Shown here: piece by piece, positions 23,801 to 35,320 of the stretch | Numbering within the stretch: the stretch's first letter is position 1 | Layout: each line of letters opens with the position of its first letter | From: Euwallacea fornicatus | Taxonomy: Eukaryota; Arthropoda; Insecta; Coleoptera; Curculionidae | Direction: 5' to 3' | Assembly (NCBI RefSeq): GCF_040115645.1 | Contig: NC_089544.1 | Location: forward strand, 496,001-560,000 | Length of the DNA: 64,000 nt | Notes under the pieces: generated by a model | The model's input: the letters and a program-made list of their open reading frames with translations, nothing else | Told to the model about the DNA's origin: nothing | The model's database searches: none | Translations under genes and position numbers: made by a program

Positions 23801-26800
23801 CTCACAACTCGACAATTTCGCAGATATGCGAATTATTTGGCAAATAAACTTGGAAGTTCATAATGAAATTTTGCAGCTTATAGGGTAATTCTGGATAAGT
23901 GAAACAATGACATATCTGGAAATCGACAAAATCTACAAAAAAATACTCGAATAAAAGTGTTTTTTGCCTTCGGGGGCTCAAATTTTCATGCTGTCAATTT
24001 GTTTCCCAAGGTCACCTTCACCTGTCTTTTACGGTCAACTTCGCTTTCCCAAATGGGACGCCCAATTTCTTTGAAGATTCGAATTCTTTGTCGGCACTAA
24101 AAATGTCTTTACTCGAAACATTTTTTGCCGAAAGTGACGAAATTCATAATTCCATAACGTAATTGTCGTCTCGAACTCATTGGTCAGGTGTTCGGTGGTA
24201 AATAACGAATGACTTAATCAACGCCCTACGTTTCAGTTCACAGCCCATTACGAAAAACGTATGTATTTGAGTGCGGGAAACGGTGCGGATAATTCGGTGC
24301 ATTTTCATAAGAAAACTGTTACAGGGTCGGCAAAAAATATGCTTTCGTCTTCTGAAAATTCTTAGATACGCAACTTCCGGAAAAATTTCTCACGCCGTGC
24401 CTTGTATGGCGTGACACGCGACGAAGATCAAAGCAATGCAAATCTTACGTAATTCTTCAACTGGTGGAGATACGAGGGGGTCCCGATAAATTCCGAGACG
24501 AGCTCACCAATTTCGATTTTCTCGTGCCGAATTTCGAAACGTCTCGTTCGAGAATATCGGTAATTCGGTATCTATTTAACGTAGCAAACACTAATAATTG
24601 GTCATGCCATTTCTAGGCTCGACCAATTACTACTGTTTGCCTTCCTCGGTACATCTGATTTGTTTCCTACGCATAAGCAAGAATCAACTGCATCCGTTCA
24701 TTATGAGACCGAACATAAGGATGTTGCTTCTATGTATCGAAAGAATTTCACCAAGTAAATAAGGCGTTTTTGCCTGTAGCAACTTTCTTGCGGAACGCGT
24801 GGAGTCTCAAAGGCCCTGGGTCAAAGTCCAAGGATGTACCTATCACGCCGCACCAAACGTTTATCGTGACATGTGCCGCATTAAATTTCCTGACTAGGCA
24901 GAACACGTCCGGCACGGACCTTAGACCGAAGAAAACACAACATTTAGAGCGTAGAGTCGCGAAGAGCGCTTAAGCGATCGAGTCTGTAGGGTGTGGGGAT
25001 TGGACGCCCCAAATGAGACATTGAAGGCTCATAAACCGACTTGTTTAAAAATGTATTTGTTGAAAGATCAAACGTCACCATCCTCGTTGCTCGAAAAAAT
25101 AAAACATTAACTGAGAGGGAGTGGATTAATATTCGATCTTAATGCAGGAATTAAAAACCTGTGCCCCGCTGGAATAAGGGTTGAATTATCTCAGAAACTG
25201 CATCGAATTGTCAACGGCCGCTGTGCTTCGGCACTCTCCTAGAGAACGTGGCATGTATTGTTACTTAACCGCAGAGTGGCCGCAACTTACGGTGACGCTA
25301 TTGTTAAGTAGGGAGGGGTAAATTCCTTTGGCGCACAGTGTCATCTTTAAATATTTGCGTCTTATACCGGTAAAACCAATTCTAATGTAAACATGGGATT
25401 TGTGGACAAAGGATCGTATAAGGCCTAACGTGCCTCCGACAAAGGCCAACGAAGTGGGTGGCGCTGACGTAAGCGGGACGGCTGACGTGAGCGGGATCGT
25501 TCCGATGTTTACCGAATCTCTCACAGTTCCAGGATTTTTATTCACAATAAATCTTAGTGACGGATTAAAGGAGTTTCGAATGTTTATTTATAAATTATTG
25601 CACATTTCCCCATCATAGCACAACTCAGTTACGTCACTATTGAATATGATTATCTGAGTTCGCTGATATGTACATATCCGTATTGTTATGACCCTTTGGT
25701 GGGTCGAAGCCGACAGCTCTGTCCTCTCGAGGTTTGTTTACCGTTTAAACCGGTGTCCAGTACCGACCAATTGTTGCACGAGAAACGCTGAAGGCATCGA
25801 TTAATTCCGTAAAAAATAACAGGTAAATGCACGCATTAATGCACGTTTCAGTTTCACATCGCTGTTTGATTTCGTCCCATCTTAAGGGAAATTAGCATAT
25901 TCTTTGTGATAAATTAACCAAGCGAAATTCTAACAAAAACAGAGGAGTCCTAAAGCTCAAACTCTGAATTATTTTACCAGATTTTCAAACAAACCACCTC
26001 CTTGTGCCAAGTAGACGACACAAAACAAAATGATATCGGAAAATAAAATGAATGGACCGTTGCAGGTCAAGCATGTGAGAAAATTCAAGAGTTATCATGT
26101 TTTCGATTTTCTCTATTTATTTACATTGCCGCTTTTTGCTCCGACATGTTTTAAATTTTCCATCGCCGCGAAGGTAGCGAATTCGATACTAGTCTAAGCA
26201 TCAAAGTGGATACTTCGGCCGCGCCGACTCCGCCCACTTCCACCGCTACCGCCTCAAGCCACGTAGTTGGTCCTCGTCGCGCGCATACTAAACCTTATGC
26301 GGTCTTTCTCCCACATGCACAATTCCGATACTTCCGCTTGAGCTGGTTTTGCCTGTATATATTTTCTTGAAAATGCGTCCGGAAGCTCGCTGTCTTTTTC
26401 ACAATAGAGTAGGGCAACTCGAAGACGGTTAAAAAAAGTGCAATGGAAAATGGTATTTATCGATCTCTCGTCGCAACTCGTCGTTTTTATCGATCTTATT
26501 GCCGTCCACTCGCTGGGCCTCTTCGTCCGGACTACCCCGCATACGAGCCTAATCGTGTCCTTTCTTACAATAATTGCGCTGCGCCCGAATTAGCCCAGTT
26601 AACCGAGAACATAGCGCAAACTTTAGTATTAGAGTTTAAAGTGTGGCTGAAGTTAATACGATCTGAAAGCAACGTAATCACATCACGAATTGGTGAAACT
26701 AAATTGTTATTGCCCACTTTCGAAGAGACGTGAATTTTAATCGACACATTTTGCGGTTGCTTGAGATTATTGGCGAGGTCGATGGCAAAACATTTTCCCC

Positions 26801-27479
26801 ACAACTGGGTTTCAGTTTTTAATTAATCAGAGTGTCAGTTACAACGTAATGGACGATCCCAGTACTTCCGCGAATCTGCTCCGTTTAATCAACATTCCAT
26901 CTTTCGCCGTTCCCGAGATACGCAAGCGAGTCGAATTTAGGACATCCGGTACAATTGTCTCGGGCGAAGGGTATTATTATTATTATTATAAACTACAAAG
27001 TCTCCTACTTATAGGCAAATTGCATGTTTCAATAATTCAGTTCGCTAAATCTGTCTTCATGTGATGCGTTCACTGAAGTGAATTAGATCGTGCCGTCTCT
27101 AAGGAAGATGCTGGAAATGCACCCTATAAATTGATATGGAGTTCGACTTCTAAACTTCAGGCATGGTTTATAGGCAGGCAATAAAGTGACTGAGAGTTTC
27201 TGTAATAGATAAAATTGACTTGGGAATGGACTAAAACATTTTTTCACCCCAGTTAAAGGGCGTTTTTAAGTATTGACGAACGGACACAGGCTTCTATTAA
27301 TAGATGATTTTAACAAAGGTTTTATCCAACCCGCTCGCAAGCTCGCTAGGCAATGAACTGATTTCTAGCTCAAAATCATTCGCGAACGCCACGTCCTCCT
27401 CCTCTGTAATGACTCCGATGTCCCGCAAACGGACAGACCACCCGTCACACCCCTCAATAGGTATCCGATCTGAGAATTT
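20853..27479. other. Long intergenic stretch, no gene recognised
   Basis: No conserved gene, RNA or transposase motif found in 6.6 kb. Visible items: a purine-rich stretch at about 21060-21270 containing a 28-bp-spaced duplication of GATGAGG-CTAGGAGTTT (about 21189 and 21217), a C-rich tract at 23391-23425, a direct repeat GACGTRAGCGGGA at about 25466 and 25484, and a (TAT)n microsatellite at 26971-26990. Open frames at 26443-26733 and 26849-27064 are unassigned. Confidence 0.4.
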
Positions 27480-28140
27480 TTTTTTAGAAATTCGATCTTA
27501 TCGATATACGTCCTTTCCTTTGAGAGTGATACATTCGTTCCAGCTTCTCTAACCTTTCGATGCCCTTTTTGTAAGACGACTTGTATTTGCTCTCCAAACA
27601 TACCTCAACTTCGACAATCGCCTCTTCATTTCATCCAAATTTCCATCCCCAGAGCGTCTATTTGATGTCTGCAAAGAGCCAGTTGTCGCTGGGGACCAGA
27701 TCTGGAGGATACGGTGGACGAGGAACCAATTCACTCAACTCAACCATCGGCCCGCGACGCGGGGCATTGTCTTAGCGGAGCAGCATTTTTCCTATTTTGC
27801 ACACGAGAGGTCGTTTTTTCTGGATTTTTACACTCGATCGGGGCAATAATGTCGTGTAATAATCGCCGTTAACAGCTTCGCCTCCCTCGAGAGGGCCGAT
27901 AAATAAACCAATATGCAAAAGTTATAATCTTGCCAGCTGACTTTTGAGTTTTTGGTCGCTTTGGACGGCTTTAACCGGCCGCCGTCCACTGAAATGACAG
28001 TCCTTTTGATTCAGGTGTGAAGCGGTGGATTTATGTTTCGTCCATTATCACATGCAGCAGCAATAAATTATTTTTATCGTGCTCGAACAGTTTGAAACAG
28101 CGCTATGAATCGTGGACAAGTCGTTGGTTTTGGTTCCGCG
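27480..28140 (-). mobile_element. 5'-truncated mariner remnant (irritans-like)
   Basis: Minus-strand mariner transposase pieces in order from 28140 down: a FEHDKNNLL-like segment, MDET-IHRFTPESKR (first Asp; the usual Trp codon is lost), DGGRLKPSKATKNSKVSWQD, SAKTMPR (damaged second Asp block), ELVPRPPYPPDLVPSDNWLF (third Asp), IERLEKLERYVSLKG at the C-terminus. HFTPESKR and the IERLE..... KGDYVEK-type ending suggest the irritans group. The N-terminal HTH half is missing or unreadable. Multiple frameshifts; inactive. Confidence 0.8.
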
Positions 28141-29720
28141 TGAGCGAAGGCTGCAGCGGACTAAAATGTAAGCTGATTGTCAGATTGTCATGAAATTTTG
28201 ACACGTGCAACGCTTGAAGGTCGGTACTATTCGTAAGTCGTGTTAGTGTGCCAACGGCATATGCATCAGACGGGAGACCTATTGAGTGACGTGTTGCATC
28301 TCCCCCTCACAAAGCAGAAAATTTGGTCTAATGCACGTGCAAGATTTAGAGCCTAAACCTGATTACAGAATGGACTCGTCCCGCCACTAGTTACATAATA
28401 TTGTTACTAGTTAACGGTGCGATTGCACCCCTCGAACGATTTACGCGAAGAAACAATCAATTGCGGCAATCTCCAGTACCTTCGAATCCTCCAGCTGAAC
28501 CTCATAATAAGCAATTCGTCCAATGAGAGATTACAAAGAAAATATCTTTTAAATGCACATTTCCGGAAATTTCCTCGGCATTAATTTCTCAGACAGATCA
28601 CAAAGGAAAGTGGTATTTATCCTTGAATTCTGGTATTTAGCGATATTCCCCAGGGGTTCCTCCCAGATGGCAACAATTAATCACTTAATAGCTTTGTTAA
28701 AATAAAACAAATGGGTCCCTTTTGTCTTATTGTAAACGATGATATTTTCGCATTTCTGGATGCCATATTTTTCGGCAAATAATAATAACCCTTTTGTGCG
28801 GGCTGTAGTAAATTGGCCCATTGCGCCCCCTTTTCCTCCAAAATCAATTGTCCTTTGTCGGGCAGTTTTATTGTTACATCTGTGTTTAAGAATTCTGATC
28901 CCGTTTAATTCACGTTCTCCCTCTATACCTTCCTTAAATTAAAGACATTTGACATGCATTTGGCCCACTTTTATCTCTGCAAACCCAGCGGACCATTAAT
29001 ATTCGACAATGGCTAATTTCTTAAATCGTGATCCGCTTCATGGAGCGCGCTAATCTTCCGAGATCAAAGTGTCATTTTCGAAACTCTCTCGTTCTGAATC
29101 ATTTCAAAGAAATTACGACCTCAAAAGCTGTTGATTGTTTATCCAACGAATCTCCTATTTTATAGAAAAATTCTCGATGGTAATCGGACGCTTTGGTGGT
29201 TGGAGGGGTGGTCTCGTTCGCCCCGCGCACCCTCGCTATTTTCGTCGAAATGGAGAACACGTCGGGCAAATTGAGTTCGATTGAACAAGTATTGGAATTA
29301 ATAACTTAAAAATACAGTGCGGCAATGTGGCACGACTAACATTGCTTTATAAGGCAAGCAGCACCTTAACTGGCACGACATTCCTGGCTTTCGCTCAGTG
29401 CCGGACATCGACGGAATCTAGATCTGTTTCTATGCATCAAAAATCACTCGACCTTTTGTTGAACAGCACTGACTAGTCTCAGAACTAGGGGGGTCAAAGG
29501 CCCATCCGCACCGCCACTTGCCGGCTGCTGGATGCCCCCGAGTCCGGGTAACCAACTCCGAGGAGGGGAAGAGAGAGGTGGCAGCCGCAGAAGGCAGAAG
29601 AACAGAAGTCGAATGGATCAGGGGAAAGCTCCAACTTGCTTATATAGATATATTGTAATATATACACGTTAATAAAGCCCGAATGGTTGATGGCAATTTT
29701 GTGACCCTTCTTATGATATA
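28141..29720. other. Intergenic DNA with a possible LTR-like tail
   Basis: No gene recognised. At 29640-29690 TATATAGATATATTG is followed by TTAATAAAGCCCG, a TATA-plus-AATAAA spacing like the R region of an LTR. Without matching ends or a second copy this is only a suggestion. Confidence 0.3.
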
Positions 29721-30616
29721 CAAGGTGTCCGATGTTTTTTGTAGCAGAACTTTTTGCTACGTAAAGTATGTTCGAGAAATGCTTTGTTATGGAAATACAT
29801 GGGGGAATACAGGGCGTTGAAGCTCTTTGTTATTTACCGTTTATAGCTCTCACAGTTTCAAAGATATGTAGCTCAAATTTTGAGCATAAGTTACTCTTCA
29901 GGGTCTGCAAGATGAGATAATACTAGATGATCGATATCGGAATTTACAGGGTGATATTTTTGGGATTATGGCCCGTTTTACGGCTCCAAACATTTTTCTG
30001 GTAGAAAATGGGTAGAAATTTAATTTTCCTGTCCGATTTAGAAACTTTTATGTGTTTTGGTCGTTTTGGTCTCCGTCACCGTTTCTCAGTTATTTGGAAA
30101 ATGGGGAAATTGTACATCGGGCAGGTTTCTCTGGTTTCCGACATTTCTGACTGTGGTGACATTTCACTGACCTTACACGTTCTGACACACCACTGCGGTA
30201 CAAACCGGCGTAAGTACTTGTTCATTGACGATCCAAGAGTAAAGCGGATTTTTAACAAGAGAGAAATAAAACATAACAATAGGCAGGAGGGCGAAAGTGA
30301 CTTCAAATGAACAATAAATCGAACGGGGATAATTTATTCGAAAACAAAACAATTTAAATAAACATGAAATAATAATTATTACAGAAATTGTTCTAAATGA
30401 TCGCCATCATTGTCTACACGTAAATTGTCACCATGAAAAAATTATATGAAAATATCAATATTTATTTGGTATAGATAACCAACAGTTTACATAAAAGTTT
30501 AACGCCCTGTATTTTCTTAACAAGGCACTCCTCAAATATAGCTAATATTGCAAACTGATATTTTTACGGGCACAATGCGTAGTTACATTGCTGCTGCAAA
30601 AAACTCGTACACCCTG
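29721..30616. mobile_element. Terminal-inverted-repeat element of about 0.9 kb
   Basis: Left end CAAGGTGTCCGATGTTTTTT then GTAGCAG at 29721. Right end, on the minus strand from 30616, CAGGGTGTACGAGTTTTTTG then CAGCAG. Both ends are bordered by TA (29719-29720 and 30617-30618). A second inverted pair lies further in: TGTTATGGAAATACA...ATACAGGGCGTT near 29783-29820 and, inverted, TGTTAAGAAAATACAGGGCG near 30500-30520. The only longer open frame (30008-30310 plus) has no transposase signature, so a non-autonomous element is likely. Confidence 0.75.
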
Positions 30617-30618
30617 TA

Positions 30619-31151
30619 TTGTATAGCTCGCAGGTGGATAATTGGTCTCTACTAAGCATTCCGACTGTCAACACTTCTCCTACCATTTTTGCGTCGGTAA
30701 GACGCTTCACTAACATTTTCCCAATTTTCCCGAAGGAAACTCACCTCAACAAATACCAAACTTTGTTTCGGAATTCCTTAATTTCGGGTGAGGGAAACAG
30801 GCGAGACAGAGGCAAAAACACTTTAAATTCGTCCCCGCATTAGGGGTGGGAGATAATAATTAATTTTCGCCCCAGGAAAATTCCCATATAGAAAGTATAG
30901 GTTGACTTAATTTCAAATTGCTCGCGGCTTTAGCCGCCAGCGTGCTGCAGACTGCGTTGTCATTTTGTTTCTCTTTCAATTTCCTCCCTCGACACCTCGT
31001 GTGACGTTCAGGGGATAAATTATAAATTTTTTTGCGAAAACCGAGGTGTTCTTGGTATTCTCACTCGCACTGTACTCTGCGACTATAATGACAGCCATGC
31101 GATCAATCTGGTGCCCGTTCAGGTTGGTGGTGGATTTGAAATTCGAAGAGT
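30619..31151. other. Spacer, no gene recognised
   Basis: AT-rich DNA between two transposons; nothing recognised. Confidence 0.4.
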
Positions 31152-32363
31152 ACAGTTGTGGGCAAAAGTCTGGAATAGTTTTCGAAACAACACTTCTTTG
31201 GTGATCGTTGTTGATTTCGTCATCAAATTTATTGACGAGGTCCGTTCCCAAGTTCGCCGTACAGCATTTGTCTTGGCAATGTTGTTTTTAAACGAATCGC
31301 TGTTAACAACAATTTTCTTGTTGGGGAAAAGTGTGGAACACCATATGAAGGCGTTATCAGTTATTCAGTCGGATTGCGTGGTGCATTTTACACGGAATAT
31401 GCCAAAGAAAAAGCATTTTTCGGAAGATTTTCCAAGTCCAATCGTCCAAATGTCACGTGACAGCCAAAAAGACACTGCAAAGACGTTGGAAACCGGACAA
31501 GCGGCAGTCTCCAAAAATTTTAAGGAAATTTGGCACTTACGGGGATGTAAAGGGTGGCTTGGACGTCTAAGAAAAACGAATGCCCCCGCCGATCGACGGA
31601 TTAAAAAAATGTCATCTGCAGATCCCGGCAAGGGCCCCAGGATTATAAACCGAGAAATCGCTAACGATAGTGACGCCGATATAAGCGATCTCCCTGTACG
31701 TCGTCGGGCGTGCGAAACGGGATCGGTAGGAGGGGTTGCAGTGAAGAAGCCCTTAAATTCTAAGAAGAACGGAAGAGCCGGAGCTGAATCTGCTCAGGAG
31801 CAATTGTTTGAGTTACCTTCATGGCGGAGTCCTGTGACGAAACTCAAGTTAATATTTTTAATTCCAGTGGGAAAAGTTATCTCAGTCGCCCCGTGGGGAC
31901 TGGGTTTGATCTCAACCAACAGTAAAACACGGGGGTGGCAGCACGACGGTACGGGGATGCATTTCTCGATCCGACGTCGGGCCACCGGGCAAAACTGAGG
32001 GAAATGCGGATCGATTTCGATACAAAGCCATCCTTAAGCACCATACGCCGCCATTTGCTGATGAAGATGTGCCTATACTTTGGCATTTCCAGCAGGACGA
32101 CGGCCCTAAACATTCATCCCGATTAGCGCGAAATTGGCCAAATGATAATAACAACCCCGCGGTATTAGAGTTGCCGGGTCTCAATCCAATTGAGCATATC
32201 TGGGAACGCTCAAAACGAAAAATTCGAGATAGGAATGTGTCCAATTGGGATGAGCCGTGGAGTGATCGGAGGGAAGAATGGGTGAGGTATTCCCATTTGC
32301 GTTTGTGAAAGTTTGATCGATTCCGTGCACCGTCGATGTCGGGCTGTTATCGACTCGAAATGA
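31152..32363 (+). mobile_element. Tc1-like transposon (copy 4) with IR/DR-type left end
   Basis: The left end carries ACAGTTGTGGGCAAAAGTCT at 31152, a classic Tc1-family terminus. A second diverged copy, TTGGGGAAAAGTGTGGAACA, lies at about 31320, an inverted-repeat/direct-repeat arrangement. The transposase starts MPKKKHFSEDF at 31399. It has an HTH (AKTLETGQAAVSKNFKEI), GRLRKTNAPADRRIKKM, STVRRR-like PVRRRACETG and VAVKKPLNSKKN in one long open frame to about 31780. It then continues in shifted frames: SCDETQVNIFNSSGKSY (first Asp), WHFQQDDGPKHSS (second Asp), LPGLNPIEHIWERSKRKI (Glu), and SVHRRCRAVIDSK with a TGA at 32361-32363. Catalytic residues remain but frameshifts disable it. The right terminal repeat was not located. 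Confidence 0.88.
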
Positions 32364-32556
32364 CGTGTCGCAAAATATTAGTTTATTTAAAGTTTTGTGT
32401 CGACTATAATGGAATTTAAAGAACGTTTTGTGCTTTTCTCTAGTGCAATTTTTCTTTGCATTCGTCGATATTTATTTTTTACTTTTTTCCTGATAATGCT
32501 GTTAAACATATGCTTGGGTGTTTGCATGACACGTTCGCTTTTAAATGAAGAACTAC

Positions 32557-33722
32557 CAGGTCTACTGGTACGAAATGAGCGCCATTTTGTGAAAATAAAT
32601 CACCAATTTTAACAAGAAAAGAAAAAACAATTATTCAAAACATTGACCATTGCTTTCTCCACATTTTGACCACCTTTCTGGCAATTCATGGATACCACGC
32701 CAACAGGAATGTGCCTCTTTGGCATCTATATCTTCTACTTCTCCGTAGGAATCGAAGTGCTGCTCAGCCACTGCGTGTCCCATCGATGAAAACAAATGAT
32801 AGTCCGAAGGAGCCAAGTCTGGTGAATACGGCGGACGGGGTAGCAACTCCCGGCCGAGTGTTTCGATGGTATCCCGAACCGGTGTTGCTTTGTGTGCAGG
32901 TGCGTTGTCATGGAGCAAAATTACCTTCCCGTGTCTTCTGGCCCATTCCTATCGTTTTTCGATCAATGCATTGTTTAAATTAATCAATTGTTGTCGGTAG
33001 CGAACAGCATTAACGGTTTCACCAGGTTTTAGAAGCTCGCGGTGCACCACACCTTTCTGATCCCACCAAACACACAGCGTTGCCTTCTTGTCGAATCGAT
33101 CAGGTTTTGCAGTCGATGTTGATGGTCGTCCCGACTCAACCCGTGATTTTTTCCATTTAGGATTTTGAAAGTAAATCCATTTTTCATCTCCAGCAACGAT
33201 TCGATGCAAAATTGATTTTCTTTCGCGCCTTTGAAGCAAAATTTCACAGGTGTTTTTCCGGTTCTCCATCTGTCTTTCATTCAATTCACGCGGCATCCAT
33301 TTTCCACACTTTTGGATCTTTCCCGCAGCTTTTAAACGATCAGAAATTGTTCGTTGTGCAACATTTAACATTTCTGCCATTTTCTATTGACTTAAAGTGT
33401 CATCTTCATCCAATATCGATTGCGGTTCGGCTTCTTCGAACTTATTTGGTGGTCTGCCACGTTCTTCATTTTGCACAACAAAATTGTTATTTCCGAATGG
33501 TTGAAACCATGTTTTGCATGTTGCTTCTGACAAAGCATAATCACCATATGCCTCGACAGGCATTCGATGCGTCTCTTGCACCACTTTTCTTCAAATGAAA
33601 GCAAAAAATGCATGCTTTCCGCAAATCATCATTTTGTGGTAAAAAATTCGACAATTCTGGCACAGTGAATTAACACGTTGTTATTTGTTCAAGGACTTGA
33701 TTTGTACCAAACGTGTTTGCCA
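32557..33722 (-). mobile_element. Nearly intact mariner element
   Basis: Minus-strand mariner whose transposase stays in one frame from about 33584 to the TAA at 32631-32633, interrupted only by in-frame stops just before KMAEMLNVAQRTISDRLKA (33384) and after ALIEKR (32949). All three catalytic aspartates are present: VAGDEKWIYFQNP, LLHDNAPAHKA and PPYSPDLAPSDYHLFSSMGH, giving DD34D. Other conserved blocks: CKTWFQPFGNNNF, PSTSTAKPDRFDKKA, LCVWWDQKGVVHRELL, GIHELPERWSKC. The N-terminus before 33584 is frameshifted, and a short in-frame deletion seems to affect the segment after SYGEVED. Imperfect end repeats CCAGGTCTACTGGTACGAAA near 32557 and (inverted) ACACGTTTGGTACAAATCAA near 33700-33722 mark the element. 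It is the least decayed transposon here. Confidence 0.92.
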
Positions 33723-34929
33723 GTTTGGATACCAACCAAGCAAACAAAGAAAAAAAGGTTTGTTTACAACAAATGCCCTATATCGAAACGTTTATATCCC
33801 GACGCTCGCTTCATGCCGGTATACCTGGTATTTCCATGTAAAGCCATGGCGGGTCTAGAGCATCCCATACTTTTGTCGACAACTGTACGCGCAGCTAGGG
33901 GCAATTTACTTCAGCCTTGATGGTCTGTTTTGATGCTCCAAAGTAATTAGTTCTGAGGTAAAATTACCCGTTTCGCTCTTGTAGACCGAACATACCGATT
34001 TTTTTCTCGCGCCTATTACAACCTCTGGCCCATTCGGGAAGGGAGGTAATTCACAAAGTAAAATAGGCTAAAAGCTCGGGGCATTACAAAAAAATGTCAG
34101 ATTCGCTAATGTACGAGCTGATGTCTGCTCGAAAAGCGCTGTTACTGATGTTAACGTATTCTGTTTCCGGGAGGTAAGTAAAAAGGAAAAGAAAGATATC
34201 AGGGGAAATGTTGCATTTTAGTGTTTCCTGGGAATCCTACTGACAGCTCTTCCAGCCATTCATTTAAATAAGTTTCTCAACGGTGTTTGTTAATGTTGGA
34301 ATAATGGGATCTCATTCTGCCTCCCTCGAAATCTATTGGTTTAATTCGGAACTTTGAGCTTGGAGGTTAAGTAATAATAAAAATCCTGCGGTAACAATCG
34401 TCGACGATAAATTACTGATACATGATAGAAAGTAAGAATTTTTTAACCATCATTGCTGCACCGACAAATTCGGGGCGATTACAAGAGAGTAGGCCAAGCG
34501 AAAACTTTTATTTATTTATTTATTTATTTATTTATTATTGTTGAAATAAATAATATTCCAAATGCTATTTCAATAGTCGCTCGCTTTCGTTTTTTTACGT
34601 TTCGTTTATGAAGACAGCAAGCGATATACCGAGAGTCCAATAATGTAAACAGTCAATTTATGCTTATGTAAAACGATAATCGTTGTTTAGAAAATGGAGT
34701 AAGTCAGTCGCCCTCGTGCCTCTCGAGATTTCGGTCGTTGTCTCTTCCTTTACCATTCATCAATTACATATTTTTCTTTTACTATTCAACTGTGTTTCAT
34801 TAAAATCCACTGGCAAATCCAACAATTATAATTTGATATTTCCTCATCGAGTTCGGGCCCTCTAGCGGAGGTCGCGCAGTTCATAACTCGCCGCTCGACA
34901 TACTGCCCTGCGCACAACACCGCCAAAGG
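33723..34929. other. Intergenic DNA with an (ATTT)n microsatellite
   Basis: Nine tetranucleotide units at about 34507-34539. No gene recognised. Confidence 0.45.
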
Positions 34930-35320
34930 AAGACTTGCGGCGGTACCTGGAGCAACCTTTTTTTTATAGAGGTTGGGGGGAACCTGCAAGGAGGCATCGG
35001 GGGCTTGGCACCCGGCGATTTTGTTTGCCCCTTGGTGTCGGGTTAACGTCCCAATCCGGGGCAAAGCGACTGACTAAACCCCCTGCCCTCTCTTCCCGTT
35101 GCCCCCCCGAACCGCCGCGAGGCATTACTTCGGGGGTGCCATTTTTTTGTACAGGGAAGGAACGCCCTCATAGGTACCACTGCCTGATGGCGTGTCGACA
35201 GTGGGATTCGTTCCTTGACGGGGCGCCTACCCACTAGCGACCTCTCCTCTGCACCCTGAATCCCCCCCGGAACCGCCGTTGAGCATTGCTCCAGGGCCTT
35301 CGGGGGCACCCGATCTAGCC
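34930..35320. repeat. GC-rich block with an internal direct repeat
   Basis: About 390 bases of unusually GC-rich sequence. Two related modules occur: CCCCCCGAACCGCCGCGAGG...CATTACTTCGGGGGTGCC at 35102-35140 and CCCCCCGGAACCGCCGTTGA...GCATTGCTCC...TTCGGGGGCACC at 35262-35310. On the minus strand the block contains GGGGGTTTAGTCAGTCG. This style resembles GC-rich untranslated ends of insect non-LTR retrotransposons, but no reverse transcriptase is attached, so the assignment is tentative. Confidence 0.5.

Noticed and set aside
25400..25618. Plus open frame containing a repeated GCTGACGT-AGCGGGA motif
   Set aside because: A two-copy short direct repeat only; no domain, and an opposite-strand frame is equally open.
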